DNA of 64,000 nt, taken from assembly GCF_000005505.3 (NCBI RefSeq), contig NC_016134.3, positions 8,972,624 through 9,036,623 on the forward strand, read 5' to 3'. The position numbers and the translations under genes were made by a program. How positions within the stretch are numbered: the first letter of the stretch is position 1; each line of letters starts with the position of its first letter. This DNA is from Brachypodium distachyon. Its lineage: Eukaryota; Streptophyta; Magnoliopsida; Poales; Poaceae. Shown one piece after another: positions 48,621 to 60,352 of the stretch. The notes under the pieces are model-generated. The model did not search any database and was not told the DNA's origin. It saw only the letters and a program-made list of their open reading frames with translations.

Positions 48621-50463
48621 CTGCAGAAAAAGAAGATGCAAAAGTGCTGTCACAATCGATAGCTTGAAGGCTCAGCTGTGAGAGTGTTAAAACTGCATCC
48701 ACCAATTCAGAGACTAGTACTGATCGGCAACCTATACAAGACAACTTGCAATTGCTAAAACTGAAGTAAAGAACCATTCTGTGTTATCCAATTAACTAGT
48801 AATTACTAGATCAGACACGCAAAAGTGTAGGCCATCCATGCGGTTAGACACGATAGATCAGTTTCAATTGCATTCTATCAACAGAAATATACGTATATCA
48901 GAACATCATATAATATCCCATATGACACATACACGCACGAAGGGTAATTTTGGTTACATATATGTGCATCTAAAACTCTGTTCCTACACGCACTATGATA
49001 TGTACATCTAAAGCTTGGCAGTGAATAAGGTATCGTTACTCTGTCCCTTGGCTCTGACAACTGGCAGTACATGAACCAAAGTTAAGTAATGTTTTTTCGG
49101 TCGAAGTACCACATAATGGACCATGCATTTGTGTGGCATATCTGTGTTAATTTTACGAACAACTAGCAAAATGGACCATGCATTTGTGTGGCTAGATTTA
49201 ATGGTTATATTTAATTGAGGACACCACTGACCAGTAATTATTCAATTAATTTGCTGCTACACACTGATATATCAATCAAAATAATGAAAAAAAAATCTAT
49301 AACCACACATTTTGAAAGGAAAAAAAAGGACTGTGTATAGTTTTTTCTTCTCCTTTGCTTCCAGCTGCCGCGAACTCCACGAATGACTGCCCATTCATGT
49401 GCGTCACTCTATTCTCTATCTTACTCTTGTCGATGTATTTTCTGCTGGACCCATGCATGTCGACGCATCTAACACATGCTTCATTGGCATTTGGCACTCC
49501 CTCACAATATATTGCATACTATCAAATAGAAACCAAATCAATAAAGTGCATCTGCAATCCCACTATGTATCTACATCTAAAACAATACTCCCTATGTTCC
49601 TAAAATTATGGCGTATTTTGTTTTGTTTGACCGAGCCATTGACCAAGAATTATCCTATTAATATATATTTTTTGTGAAATCAATCAAGATAATTGCATTC
49701 GTATTAAAAAGTACTTGTTTGCAGTTATGATTTGTATTACATAAGTCACACGTCGATGGAGTAATCCTTGGTGAAAGCCTCGGTCAAAAGAAACAAAATA
49801 TGCCATATTTTAAAGAACGGATGGAGTACAGTTACTGATACATACATTTGCTTGAAGATGGAAAAAATTGGTGGGGTTTGATCTACTTTATTTTATATTT
49901 CCAAAAGGAGATAACCTTTGGCCTCTGTATCGATTTATGCACATAGTTATATACTATTAAAACCAGGCAAAGCTAGGCATAGAATCTTAAAAAGGTTGAA
50001 TTAAAAAAAAGACATCGTATACCTCGCGACAGTAAATCCACCAGACTACCACTAAGCCTACGGTAAAAGGACAAAACAAACGAAAAGACATAACTCCTAG
50101 GCTAAGCCTTCAAGAAGGGATCGCCACACGTGTGCCGATGATGACGAGTCGTACCGTAGGTTGGACTCGAGATTTTGTACCCTTTAGCCGAGCTTGAAGC
50201 CACCACCTTCAACGAGGGCATGGCGCTAGTGTGCATCGACCTTGTCTTAGCAGCGGTCATGTGTTTCCACTAGATTGCACATAATCGTCATCGAAGTTGC
50301 AACTACAATCAACACTTGACCGGCTAAAGACACCTCACTAGCAAGATACTGGTCTAAAAGAGACTAGAAGCCGTGACGTGCCACACCATCACACTTGTCG
50401 TGTGTGAGAGCACGGACACTGGGACTGACGACACCCCCTTTCATGTTCGGTAGGGAGGGCGCG
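48621..50463. other. Spacer between ALP1-like copy 4 and the CACTA element
   Basis: The first 450 bases repeat the spacer found upstream of copies 2 and 3. A Stowaway MITE follows at 49588. The sequence near 49900-50100 is AT-rich and resembles other grass repeats but has no clear ends. No gene seen. Confidence 0.5.
49588..49826. mobile_element. Stowaway MITE
   Basis: CTCCCTATGTTCCTAAAATT at the left and inverted AAGAACGGATGGAG at the right, with TA flanks at 49586-49587 and 49827-49828. Inner arms GGCGTATTTTGTTTTG and AACAAAATATGCC also pair. Confidence 0.85.
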
Positions 50464-50499
50464 CACTACACGACGTCCCAGTTTTGGAGACAGCCAAAC

Positions 50500-50870
50500 T
50501 GCCGGGAAAAGTGGCCTTTGCCGGCAGATAGAGTGCCCCGAAACTAGTTTTGCCGGCAGGCAGGGCTGCCCCCTCAATCGCTCCGGCAAAAGTCTTTGCC
50601 GGTAGTTAGACTTTTGCCGGCAGTTCCTCTGCCGGGAAAAGTGTCCTTTGCCGGCAGTTCTTCTGCCGGGAAAAGTGGCCTTTGCCGGCAGTTCCTCTGC
50701 TGGCTGTTTTGAACTTTTGCCGGCAGTTTCTCTGCCGGCTGTTTTGTATTTTTACCGGCAGTTCGATTGCCGGAGGTAATAGTTTTGTCGATAGATGGTT
50801 GCCACTGAAATATACAGTTTTCCCGGCAGGCAGATTGCCGAGCATACTTTTGCCGGCAGTTTACACGGTA
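50500..50870. repeat. Left subterminal TTTGCCGGCAG repeats of the CACTA element
   Basis: About nine copies of TTTGCCGGCAG or close variants, several preceded by TGCCGGGAAAAGTG so that short palindromes form. The matching set at the right end occupies 54190-54350. Confidence 0.9.
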
Positions 50871-51224
50871 TGCATAAAAATATGAAATTCACAGCTGTTT
50901 CAATTCCACAATCCGAAATTCAAATAGGCTTTGACAGACAACCAAACAAGAACACATTCAATTTGCTCACATACAAAATATCTCAAAGTTCCGATCAACA
51001 CAAATGCACATCACAACATTTTGTGTTCTGAAGAACATCATATATTATACAAAAGGCATTCACTCGATCATAGGTAGCTTCATCATACCCAGAAGTGCAA
51101 AAGACACATGTAGTATATCTAGAAACCCAAAATGATAGCTGGTTATGTTCTAAAGGCCTAATAGTCCATCTATAAACCCAAAATGATGACTTGTAGAGTT
51201 TGTGAACTCCATTCACACATGTAG

Positions 51225-51310
51225 ACGTCATCCAGAATGTGCGCCGCCACCGACATCCGCTCGAACGGGTCGCGGAACCACATGATGTCCACGTCCTGCA
51301 AGCATAACAT
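51225..51310 (-). pseudogene. Captured glycosyltransferase-like exon piece in the CACTA element
   Basis: The minus strand has an intact-looking acceptor (TGCTTGCAG) followed by GAC GTG GAC and the peptide DVDIMWFRDPFERMSVAAHI. This is the DxD-type core of plant Nucleotid_trans (arabinosyl/xylosyltransferase-like) proteins. It has high GC and third-position G/C, unlike the AT-rich surroundings. Only one short piece is present. Confidence 0.65.
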
Positions 51311-51838
51311 AGGTATGTTATGATTTAGGGTTATTAGGATCGCAAATGCTAAAATGCAACATAATTGTAAAAAAATGCTTGAAAACCGACTACATATAGA
51401 AGTTTCGGTGCTCATGTGCTGCATTTTTTTTTTGGCCTGACACGCCCCCACATTAGAAAACATCTGCTAGTTGTTTGTACGTGACTAAAACATGACTCAC
51501 ACCTCAAAATTTCGCACATTGACGAACTGACAGAGGCTCGAGGGATCTTTCTCTTTTGCCTCGGTTTGGAAAAAAAAGAGAGGATGTTTCTGTCAATGCC
51601 CACATCGGACCGTTTCTGAACAGACAGTGATTAGTTCCTCCAACCAATTCACACCAAAAAACAACAGAAAGTAGATAAAACTGTTGGGGGTTCAGGCTCC
51701 TTCAGGTGGTGTTGTTGGCTTCCCCATGGACCTTGGGTCCACCTCCATCTACATGTATACAGATAACACAAGACACATTACTATGTTCAAATAATTAAGA
51801 CATACTCAAGATGGAAAGATATATTGCTTCAGAAGGAT

Positions 51839-52807
51839 TCAACCTACATGTTTGGCATCAAAACACTTCCAAGCGGGTGAATCAGCAGGATGTCTTAGAA
51901 GTCCATCCTTGGTCCTTTCCTCATCATGCCACCTACAATTTCTTGCACTCAACCCTGAAATGAACAGCCGTCTAAGTCTCTTAGGAATCAGAAAATACCG
52001 AAGAACACTTCTTGGGACTTTGTGTACATGTCTCCCATCAGCTTTCTTCTTCACAGATTTCCAGCGAGGGGTTTTGCATATAGGACAACTATCTGCCTCT
52101 GCATGCTCCTTCCTATACAAAATGCAGTCGTTCTCGCATGCATGGATGCTAACAGAATCAAGCCTAAGGCATTTGACCATTTTTTTAGCTTCATGGAAGT
52201 TTTTAGGTAAAGATGCTTTAGGGAAGGCCTCTTTCAGCAATTCTAGCAGCATGTCAAAACTTTTATCACTCCAACTACCAAGAGATTTGGTGTGGAGTAA
52301 CCTAACAGCGAAGCATAGCTTTGAGAAGCAAGTGCAGCCGGGATAAAGCGGTTCTGCATTGTCACTTGCTAACTGTTCGAATATTTCACTTTCATCATGC
52401 TCAATAGGATCCTCATTTTCACTATCACTAAACCCCCCTACCTCATGTCTCATGTCTCCAATCATGCCAGCCATCTCATCATATTCTTGAAAGAAATCCC
52501 TATCCTCAGCCTCGTCGGCTTCATCCAAATCAGCTTGATCTTCCTCGGCTTGACTAACATTAGATGGAAGTTGAGATGATGCCTCCCCATGATATTCCCA
52601 GACTATATATCCCTTCACAAACCCATAGCAAATTAAATGCTCACGAACAATAGCAGCCTCATGCTAAGAAAGGTTAAAACATTTCCTACAAGGACATAAT
52701 ATCGTGGTTCCTCTTGCTGAATGTGTAAAAGCAAACTCTAAAAACCCATCTACTTCATCGGAATATTTTTTTGTGTGTGTACCCTCATCCATCCAGCTCT
52801 TATCCAT
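51839..52807 (-). pseudogene. CACTA transposase TNP2, N-terminal part
   Basis: The frame starts MDKSWMDEG and continues to CPCRKCFNLS, the Transposase-associated domain that opens plant TNP2 proteins. A TAG at about 52661-52663 interrupts it. The same frame continues HEAAIVREHLICYGF, an acidic region, LYPGCTCFSKLCFAVRLLH and CENDCILYRKE, to FDAKHVG and a stop. The C-terminal two thirds, including the catalytic domain, are gone. The loss of the catalytic region makes the element dependent on others. Confidence 0.85.
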
Positions 52808-53689
52808 TTTATCTATTATGCATTCACGATTCAGCAACCCATAAGCAACAAATATCACCATTCACATGAGCAAAGGTAGATGCATGACAAAGAGGGGTTG
52901 AACATATACCTCTAATCATTGGTAGAAGCTAGGTGCAGTATCCTCTCCTAAGGGTCGCAATGCACACTTCGTCTGTGTCTGAAAACATGCACAAACAAGA
53001 ATTATTCAGACTACTGCAATGTACAACCTGGATGCATTATGCAATTGAAAGGAAATAGACCCTAGCAGGCTGGCAGCTCATCATTGCATACTTAATTTGA
53101 CCCTAGCAGGCTGGCAGCTCATCATACAAATGAAAAAAGTGTGAGAACAATGATGCTTACATGATAAAATAGTAGCACGGGTATCCCTTCTTTGTCGCTT
53201 CCACCTTAGCACCCAAACCTAGCTTGTACTGCTCCTGAAAGTGCACAAAATTAGTTAACAACAATGAAAACAATGGCCGGACAGATTACTTTAGTAACAA
53301 CACAAAACAAGCGGGATAAACAAAGAGTCTATTACACTGCTAGGTAAATCACAAATGCAACCCTATAATGCAAAATGTATGTCTTATATTTCTGATAAAC
53401 AAAACTGATGAGTTTTACTAAGAACACAAAAGAAAATGTTCCATACATTTTTTGACTGAACATGCAGGAACACTGCCATAGCATTTAGTTTCAGGAACAA
53501 CAGTTACAAAGGGAGGTAAAAGGAAACAAAAAACTGTACTTTCACTAGCATAATACAAGAACACCATGTAGCCTGGCAGAGGCCAAAACGTTAACCTATC
53601 TTGTTAGGGCATTTTCCAAGTCAAGAATCTCATCCCTAATTAGCCAAACCGCAGCTATAGGGGGAGTCAGAAGAAAAACAAAGAGATGT

Positions 53690-54060
53690 GTACTGACCTG
53701 GACGAGCGTTGCAAGGGCGGAGGAGGGGCGGAGATGTGTGCTGACCTTCTCGTGCTGCCCGTGGCTGCCTGAACTGCTCGTTGCAAGGGGCGGAGGAGGG
53801 GCGGAGGAGTCCAGGAGGATCGAGCGGCGGGTGGAGGGAGGCGCGCGGGTGGAGCGAGCCAGGGAGGGAGGCTGAGGCGCGCGCGGGTGGAGGCGGCGTC
53901 GAGTGGGTGGAGGAGGCGCACCTCGCGGGTGGAGGGAGGCACGCAGGGAGGGAGGCGCGGCGGGTGGAGGGAGGCACGGCGGGTCGAGGGAGAGGAGCGG
54001 TGGGTGGCTGCGGCTAGGGGGAGCGGCGACGGAGTGCAGCGGCGGCGGAGGTGGATCTGC
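53690..54060. repeat. GC-rich GGGTGGAGGGAGGC repeats
   Basis: Imperfect tandem units built on CGGGTGGAGGGAGGC inside the CACTA element. They open long frames in several phases on both strands (Pro/Arg/Ser-rich), which are not believable proteins. Confidence 0.7.
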
Positions 54061-54386
54061 GCGATGGGGAGGGAGAAAAAGGCATCTGCGGGGAAACTTA
54101 TTTTCCTTGCGCGCGTGAAGTTGCTGCCAGCTCGTTGGGTTTTCCCGCGCGGCCGCGCCATATATATTTCGCTTCTCCTCATGTACATGTGCCGGCAGCA
54201 AAGGTGCCACCAAGTATCTTTCCCGGCAGCTAAGCTGCCTCTAATATTTACTTTTGCCGGCAGATGCCTGCCTGCGTTTCCCAACTTTTGCCGGCAGGTA
54301 ACCTTCACCGGCAACTAAATTGCCACCATATGTCCATCTTTGCCGGCAGTTTTGGGCCACCAAATTTGGGACGTGGTGTAGTGGCG

Positions 54387-54973
54387 AGAGCGCTACGAAC
54401 CATCATTGTACCCAGGTTCAGGGCACCCAGAGGTGTAAAACCCTTTGTCCTACTTTTGTTGTATTGATCGAGTGGATTAGCTAAGGTATTAAACTGGCGG
54501 GCTTGAGCGGCCGGCTCAAGCCTTGTTCTTGGTGGCTGGAGTGGAGGAGAGGAACTCTCTCTCCCTTCAATGGTTTGAATCCTAACCTTTACTCCGGCTC
54601 GAAGCCTCCCTTGCCTTGACTACCCTATATGCCAACCTTGCCGAGGAAGCCAACGGCCTCCTTTTATAGTATAAGGGGACACCACAATGGCGGACAAGGC
54701 CACGCGCAGTGCATGTTGCTCTAGGGGAACATCCTAGTTGCTCTAGGGGAACATCCCTCGCTACAAGACGAATATGAAGCTGGCCGCCTGCTCTGTGGCT
54801 GTCCGGGGGTACTGTGCCAGGCCCGTGGCACAGTGGGTCTTCAGCCCCCATCAGGGCCAAATAGGTGATAAACCTGCACAAAAGGACTTTAGCCAGTCAA
54901 AACTTAAAGGCGGGACTGCTGCACCCGGCCTGTAGCCCTGCGTGGCAATCGTCACTTCCATAGTCACGCAGTT
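54387..54973. other. Likely old LTR fragment between CACTA and gypsy element
   Basis: Contains a 24-base tandem pair GTTGCTCTAGGGGAACATCC near 54716 and 54737 and GC-rich text resembling gypsy LTRs of grasses. No gene and no defined ends. Confidence 0.35.
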
Positions 54974-55266
54974 TGACCAATACCCACTTTTTAAGTGTTT
55001 TAATGAACTTTTGGTGCTAATCATGTTTAAATTTGTGCTTTTTGAATTTGTATTTGAACTAATTAATTCACAAAGGGTCAAATCGTTCATTTTACAGCCA
55101 TGTTTGCTCTTTTGCATAAAAGGTGCAAAAAGGCACCAAATTCTCCTCAACTACTACTCCCTGAAGAAAAGGAGCATGAAGCACTCAACATGAAGGAGCT
55201 ACAAGGTGTGATCAAGCAAAAACGTGGCTTAAAGTTGGGATGTTCTTTAGAGCAAAGGAAGGAAAA
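54974..55266 (+). repeat. Truncated 5' LTR of the Tat/Athila-like element
   Basis: Aligns with 58355-58640 with scattered differences. The left copy has about 25 extra bases near 55100. Its 3' part is lost at the deletion junction. Confidence 0.75.
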
Positions 55267-55304
55267 CAAGGGCTTAGGTGCTTAATTCTCAGAAGATGCT
55301 TTGG

Positions 55305-57138
55305 TGATGTTGAGTTAATGTTTGATGCAAGTGATTATGCAGTTGGAGCTATTCTTGGGCAGACGAAGGAGAAGCAGCTGCATGTTATTTATTATGCAAG
55401 CAAAACACTTGATGATGCTCAAGCAAATTACACAACAACTGAGAAAGAACTGTTGTTAGCAGTGGTTTATGCCTTTGATAAATTCAAACCATATCTAGTT
55501 GGGTCCTGAACTGTTGTATACATAGATCATGCAACAATTAAGTATTTGTTGAACAAGAAAGATGCGAAGCCTAGATTGATACGATGGATTCTCTCCGGTC
55601 AAAAAAAAAACCTTTTCCGGTCAAAAAGATAAGATGGATTCGCATGTTGCAAGTGTTTAATGTTGAGATTAAGGACAAGAAGGGGACTGAAAATCTTGTT
55701 GGAGATCGCCTGTCAAGAATTATTCATGAAGGCCAAGATAAAGCAGACATCAATGACAGCTTGCCAGGAGATCAATTGATAAAGATCAACCACAATCTTC
55801 CTTGGTAGTTGATATTGTTAATTATCTGGTTTGCAATCACATGCCACCTAATGTGACTTTTCATCAAAAGAAGAAATTTCTGCATGATGTGAAGGAATTC
55901 TATTCGGACGAGAGCCTTATCTGTATAAGCATTGTGGTGATGGAATATTTTTTTTTACCGGAGTGGTGATGGAATAATTAGGAGATGCATTCCTCAGGAA
56001 GAAATGCAAAGTATTATATATCATTGTCATGCATCTCCTACTGGTGGTCATGCTGTTGTTTCTGAAACTTCAGCAAAGGTTTTGCAGTCAGGATTTTACG
56101 GGCCAACTATATTTAAAGATGTGCATCTATTTATTCAGAAGTGTGATCCTTGTCAGAGAACTGGGAAAATGTCTAGAAGTAATGAAATGCCACAGCAAGG
56201 AATTCTGGAAGTAGAGTTGTTTGATGTTTCGGGTGTGGATTACATTGGTCCACTTCCTTCTCAAGCATACAAGCACATATTAGTGGCAGTAGATTATGTA
56301 TCCAAATGGGTTGAAGTTGTTCCCACAGTCCATGCTGATTTAAAATTAGTGTGCAAATTGTTCAGAAATGTGATTTTTCCAAAATTTGGTGTGCCTAGAG
56401 TGGTGATCAGTGATTGAGGAACTCATTTCAATAACCAACAACTAGAAAAGCTCCTTGCTAAATATGGTGTGTTCAGTCACAGAGTGACAACACCATATCA
56501 TCCAAAAGCTAATAGCCAAGTTGAGCTATCAAATAGAGAAATTAAGCAAATTTTGGACAAAGTGGTCTCCAAATCCACAAGAGATTGGTTACTGAAGCTT
56601 AATGATGCAATTTGGGCTTACAGAACTGCCTACAAAACTCATATAGTATGTCTCAATTCAGGCTGGTCTATGGGAAAGCATGTTATTTGCCTGTTAAACT
56701 TGAGCATAAAGCACAGTGGGCAATCAGAAAGTTGAACATGGATATGGAAGCTGCTGGTGAACTTAGGAAGCTTCAGTTGTGTGAGCTTGATGAGCCGAGG
56801 CTTGATGCTTATGAGAGTGCAAGAATTTACAAGGATAAGACCAAGAAATGGCATGACAAGCACATTCAGAGGAAAGAATTCATCCCTGGTCAGTAGGTGC
56901 TAGTTTATGATTCAATATTTCACCTTTTTCTTGGGAAATTCAAATCAAGGTGGTATGGTTCATGTATTGTGAAGAAAGTCTTGGGGATGGTGCATTGGAA
57001 GTTCAGAGTCCTTCAGAAGAGATTTTTTCAGTCAATGGACAAACAGTGAAGCACTACTATACTGGTGATCCTATTCTTGATCTTAATGTAATTTCTGAAG
57101 AAGAAGAGTTGTGCCTTGACAGTGGTCAATCATCTTGA
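55305..57138 (+). pseudogene. Gypsy pol remnant: RNase H and integrase
   Basis: RNase H: VELMFDASDYAVGAILGQ and YYASKTLDDAQANYTTTEKE, then a stop near 55507 and continuation through KYLLNKKDAKPRLIRWIL. Integrase: the H-H-C-C finger (YHCHASPTGGH and CDPCQRTG), first Asp in GVDYIGPLP, second Asp in VVISD (followed by a TGA), and Glu in [11 protein letters not shown]. Stops and small indels make it inactive. The RNase H wording (KDAKPRLIRWIL) is typical of the Tat/Athila branch. Confidence 0.88.
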
Positions 57139-57590
57139 ACAACTACAAAACCAGGGGTCAAGCTAATGACCATAAAAGAGCGCTATCAGTAGCCAACCTG
57201 AATAATAAAGTTAAAATCTTCTCATTTGCCTCTATGAGGTTTGTTTTATTTTTTTCTTTTCTTTCTTTTTGTAGGCCACAAGCTGGAACCAGCAGCAGGA
57301 AAAGCAGGATGAATGAGAAAACTTTCAACAAATTATGTCCAATATTGAGAAACCAATATGCTGAAAAATCTGGTGAGTTGTTTCAGTCTTCACCTTCTAA
57401 AGATTTGGTACTTAATTCTGTGAATCGGCTGCAATTTTACCCATCCTGATCATCTTGAAAGCAAATAACTTCTATATCATTTTCATTTTATTTCTTAGTC
57501 TCAGCACTGTTCATGGTAATGCTTTGTCATGAAACGTTTAATTGAAGTTGCAGTATTAGTTGTCTGTTCAGAATGACTATATAAATTGTA

Positions 57591-57640
57591 CTACCTCCGT
57601 TCCTAAATATTTGTCGCTGTTTTAGTTCAAACGGAGGGAG
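57591..57640. mobile_element. Stowaway remnant of about 50 bp
   Basis: CTACCTCCGTTCCTAAATAT at the left and inverted AACGGAGGGAG at the right with TA on both sides. It lies inside the Tat/Athila-like element, so it inserted later. Confidence 0.75.
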
Positions 57641-57848
57641 TATATCTCAAAATTTAATGATTTCTGGTGCATCAATTTTGATCTTTTGTCAATTAGTTCA
57701 AAGACATTGAGTTCTGCAACTTTAGTACTTCTCTGAGCTAATTGCTTGATGCCACTAAGTAGATGTCATGATCCTGGGATTATGATATTTGAAAAAAGTG
57801 TCACCGAGCATTGCTACTTCAGTTTACTTTTCTATTTTCTGGAATTCA

Positions 57849-58077
57849 ATAAGTGGCATGTCCACGTGGTTAATCTTTCTCTAATAAGTGACTTTGTCAC
57901 ATTGCTGAAATAAGTGGCTCTGCTAAAGTTCTTTGCTCTATGCTTTACAAATTGAATAAGTGGCTATGACACAGTTTGAGTTTTCAATAAGTGACAAACA
58001 TGTCACATTCTTACTGTTCTTTGCAAATAAGTGGCAATGCCACAGTTTCTGAAGTTTTCAATAAGTGGCTAAGCCAC
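57849..58077 (+). repeat. Seven AATAAGTGGC(N)GCCAC hairpin repeats
   Basis: ATAAGTGGC or ATAAGTGAC starts at 57849, 57884, 57910, 57955, 57987, 58027 and 58061, at spacings of 26-45 bases. Nearly every copy is followed within a few bases by its own complement (GTCCAC, GTCAC, GCCAC), so a row of short hairpins can form. It lies in the non-coding zone between pol and the 3' LTR. Confidence 0.8.
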
Positions 58078-58354
58078 ATTGCTTTGGTTTTTATCTGCTT
58101 TTAAACTTTAGTACCTCAGCTCAGTTTAGTACTTTGTTTTAGATATCAACGGTCTATGCTCATTCACCCTAGATCATTGTTTGATGCCTAGAAATCATTG
58201 AAACGTTTGATATACAATTTATATGAACATTCTGACAGAGAACTAAAATTTGTCAACTACCTTTACATGTTTTTCACCTTGCATTGCTGTTTACTGATGG
58301 TGATTAGCAATTACTTTTACTTGAGGACAAGCAAAAAATTCAGGTGTGGAGGTA

Positions 58355-59250
58355 TGATCGGTACCCACTTTTTAACCGTTTTAATGAACTTTTCGTGCTG
58401 ATCATGTTTAAATTTGTGCGTTTTGAATTTGTATTTGAGCTAATTAATTCATAAAAGGTCAAATCTGTCATTTTACAGCCATGTGGGCACCAAAGTCTCC
58501 TCAACTACTAGTTCCTAAAGAAAAGGAGCATAAAGCACTCAGCAGGAAGGAGCTAGAATGTGTGATGAAGCAAAAAGGTGGCTTAAAGTTGGGATCTTCA
58601 GAGCAAAGGAAGGAAAAGCAAGTGCTCCTTTGCCTTGTCTTAAACTTCAATTCTGCAGAACCTCAAATTTGAAGTGTTTCTACTGCTAGATCATCTACTT
58701 CCTTGTCTTAAACTTCAAGTCTGCATCAAGAAACCATGTAAAGCCAATCCTGCTCTTCCTTCTCTCTAGTTCTTCTTGCTGTTCTTGTAACCTGCTGCTG
58801 AATCTCAACTTGTAACCTTGATTTGTTGCTACATCTCAATTGCAATTGTGATGTTCACAATGTGATGTTTGTTCTTAAAGTTCGTGTCAAGTTATGTTCA
58901 TGTGTGTGTTGCTACTTTCATGTCAAGTTAATTGTTCTTGCTGATAGAATTATACCTGAACTGCATGAGTTCTTCTCCCTGAACTTCAATTCTTTCCCTT
59001 TCTTAAGCCTGTTGTTCCCTTCTTCCTAGATCTGCTAGTTGGTGTCTTTTTCTTCAGTTAGTTCACTAAATTCAGTTTCGTTTTGTCAAGATTTGCTACA
59101 GTTAAAGAAAACCCCAAAAAGATATGTTTAAATCTGTTGCACTTTTAAATTGCTGTCAAACCCTGAATATTTGTGAGTTTAGCTTGAGAATAGGCAGAAT
59201 TAACTCAATCTCCGAAGAGAACTTCATTTTTACTGCTAAATCTACAATTG
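58355..59250 (+). repeat. 3' LTR of the Tat/Athila-like element
   Basis: Starts TGATCGGTACCC right after a purine-rich AGGTGTGGAGGTA. The first 290 bases match the left LTR. The 3' limit is unknown because the left copy is truncated. Confidence 0.65.
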
Positions 59251-59458
59251 ATCACAGTCCTGAGGGCGCTAAAGGGCGGGCAGGTGCGTGCCGGCACGAC
59301 TCGTGGGGTACCAAAGCTGGGCACTCGTGGCTAGCTGATGTAAGGGATGAGCATCCCCTCCCCGGGCGTCAGGCCAGACGCCCCCGTGGAGCCCCGGGAT
59401 CTGGGACCAAAGGGAGAGAAGCGAACTCCGAGTTCCCGGGAGTCGCTTCCTGGGAAGC

Positions 59459-59506
59459 CATCCCCGGGAATACCCCTCCCCAAGGGTCGTGGTATAGTTG
59501 TTGATG
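59459..59506. repeat. Left arm of a 48-bp inverted repeat
   Basis: CATCCCCGGGAATACCCCTC and the bases after it, to the TTGTTGA at 59498-59504, are the near-exact reverse complement of 60353-60402. About 850 bp lie between the arms. They could be ends of an unrecognised element or an inverted duplication. Confidence 0.65.
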
Positions 59507-59524
59507 GGCTCGCAGCCCACCCAA

Positions 59525-59578
59525 CAAGGATCTGGGATACCCTGGCAGCCCACACAGCAAGGATCTGGGATACCCTGG
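59525..59578 (+). repeat. Tandem pair of about 31 bp
   Basis: CAAGGATCTGGGATACCCTG occurs twice, at about 59525 and 59559, with GCAGCCCAC also repeated before each copy. Confidence 0.75.
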
Positions 59579-60202
59579 TATTCCCGGGGCCAACAACGCT
59601 TGTATCCACTATCGCACCACCTTTGGCTCCCAGCAGCAACAGGCATGGCTTGACGCCTAAGACACCGTGCGTAGCATCTGCCGGCAACATGCGTGATTTG
59701 GTGCCTCTGCATGAGACGCTGCGCGTAGCACCTGATGAGCCGGATCGAACCCGACCTGGAGGTGGAGGGGGCGCCCCATACCATCGCCGGCCTTGGAAAG
59801 GCCATCACCATCCCAAGATCCAGCAGCCACATTGTCCTTTCATGACCACGGAGCTTGCCGCCGACAAAGAACTAGGACCGTGCCCCCTCTTGCCAAACTC
59901 CTGCACTGCCATCGGACATGCCGCCCGTACGACGTGCTGAATCTCCCACCACCCAACACGCTAGCACTGGGGCGCTAAACGCCTAGCCCTACCAAGCAAC
60001 CGGCCACCATGAACCAGGATCTGATCCATGGAAGGAACGGGGGCATGATCGAGGTGGAACAAGGATGCGGTGAAGGATTGCTTCCACCTTGCTTGGAGGG
60101 GGCATGGCTTTCTAGCAACCTCCTCGGGCGGCAGCAAGGGAGGCCGCGGAGGAGGGTTCGGCCATTTGGGCCGGCGAGGTTGGTGGCGGCTGATCTACAG
60201 TA

Positions 60203-60325
60203 TTCCTCTGTCCAACAAAAGATGTCTCAATTTTGACTAAATTTGAATGCATCTATACACTAAGTCATGTCTAGATACATCCAAATTTTGACAAACTTGA
60301 GACATCTTTTGTTGGACGGAGGGAG
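60203..60325. mobile_element. Stowaway MITE
   Basis: CTCTGTCCAACAAAAGATGT at the left and inverted ACATCTTTTGTTGGACGGAG at the right, with TA at 60201-60202 and 60326-60327. Confidence 0.85.
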
Positions 60326-60352
60326 TACTATTTTTCTCTCAAAAAGGGGGAA

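Larger units (their letters stand above)
50464..54383 (-). mobile_element. CACTA (En/Spm) transposon, defective
   Basis: The element begins CACTACACGACGTCCCAG and ends CTGGGACGT-like inverted GGGACGTGGTGTAGTG, flanked by the 3-bp target duplication GCG (50461-50463 and 54384-54386). Both subterminal zones carry many TTTGCCGGCAG motifs (50500-50870 and 54190-54350), the presumed transposase binding repeats. Inside are a broken TNP2-type gene on the minus strand, a captured gene piece near 51270 and a GC-rich tract at 53690-54060. At 3,920 bp it is too short to be autonomous. Confidence 0.93.
54974..59250 (+). mobile_element. Internally deleted Ty3/gypsy element (Tat/Athila-like)
   Basis: A 290-base segment starting at 54974 (TGACCAATACCCAC) recurs at 58355 (TGATCGGTACCCAC) in the same orientation, so these are the two LTR starts. 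The left LTR breaks off near 55266 and runs straight into pol at the RNase H domain; primer site, gag, protease and RT are deleted. A polypurine-like AGGTGTGGAGG precedes the right LTR. The right LTR end could not be fixed and 59250 is an estimate. Confidence 0.75.

Noticed and set aside
53596..54318. Long frames on both strands in the CACTA element
   Set aside because: They read through GC-rich tandem repeats in several phases, giving Pro/Ser/Arg-rich text without domain.
59347..59940. 197-residue frame inside the inverted-repeat unit
   Set aside because: Pro/Gly/Thr-rich, crosses the tandem repeat, overlapped by a similar-length minus-strand frame; no domain.
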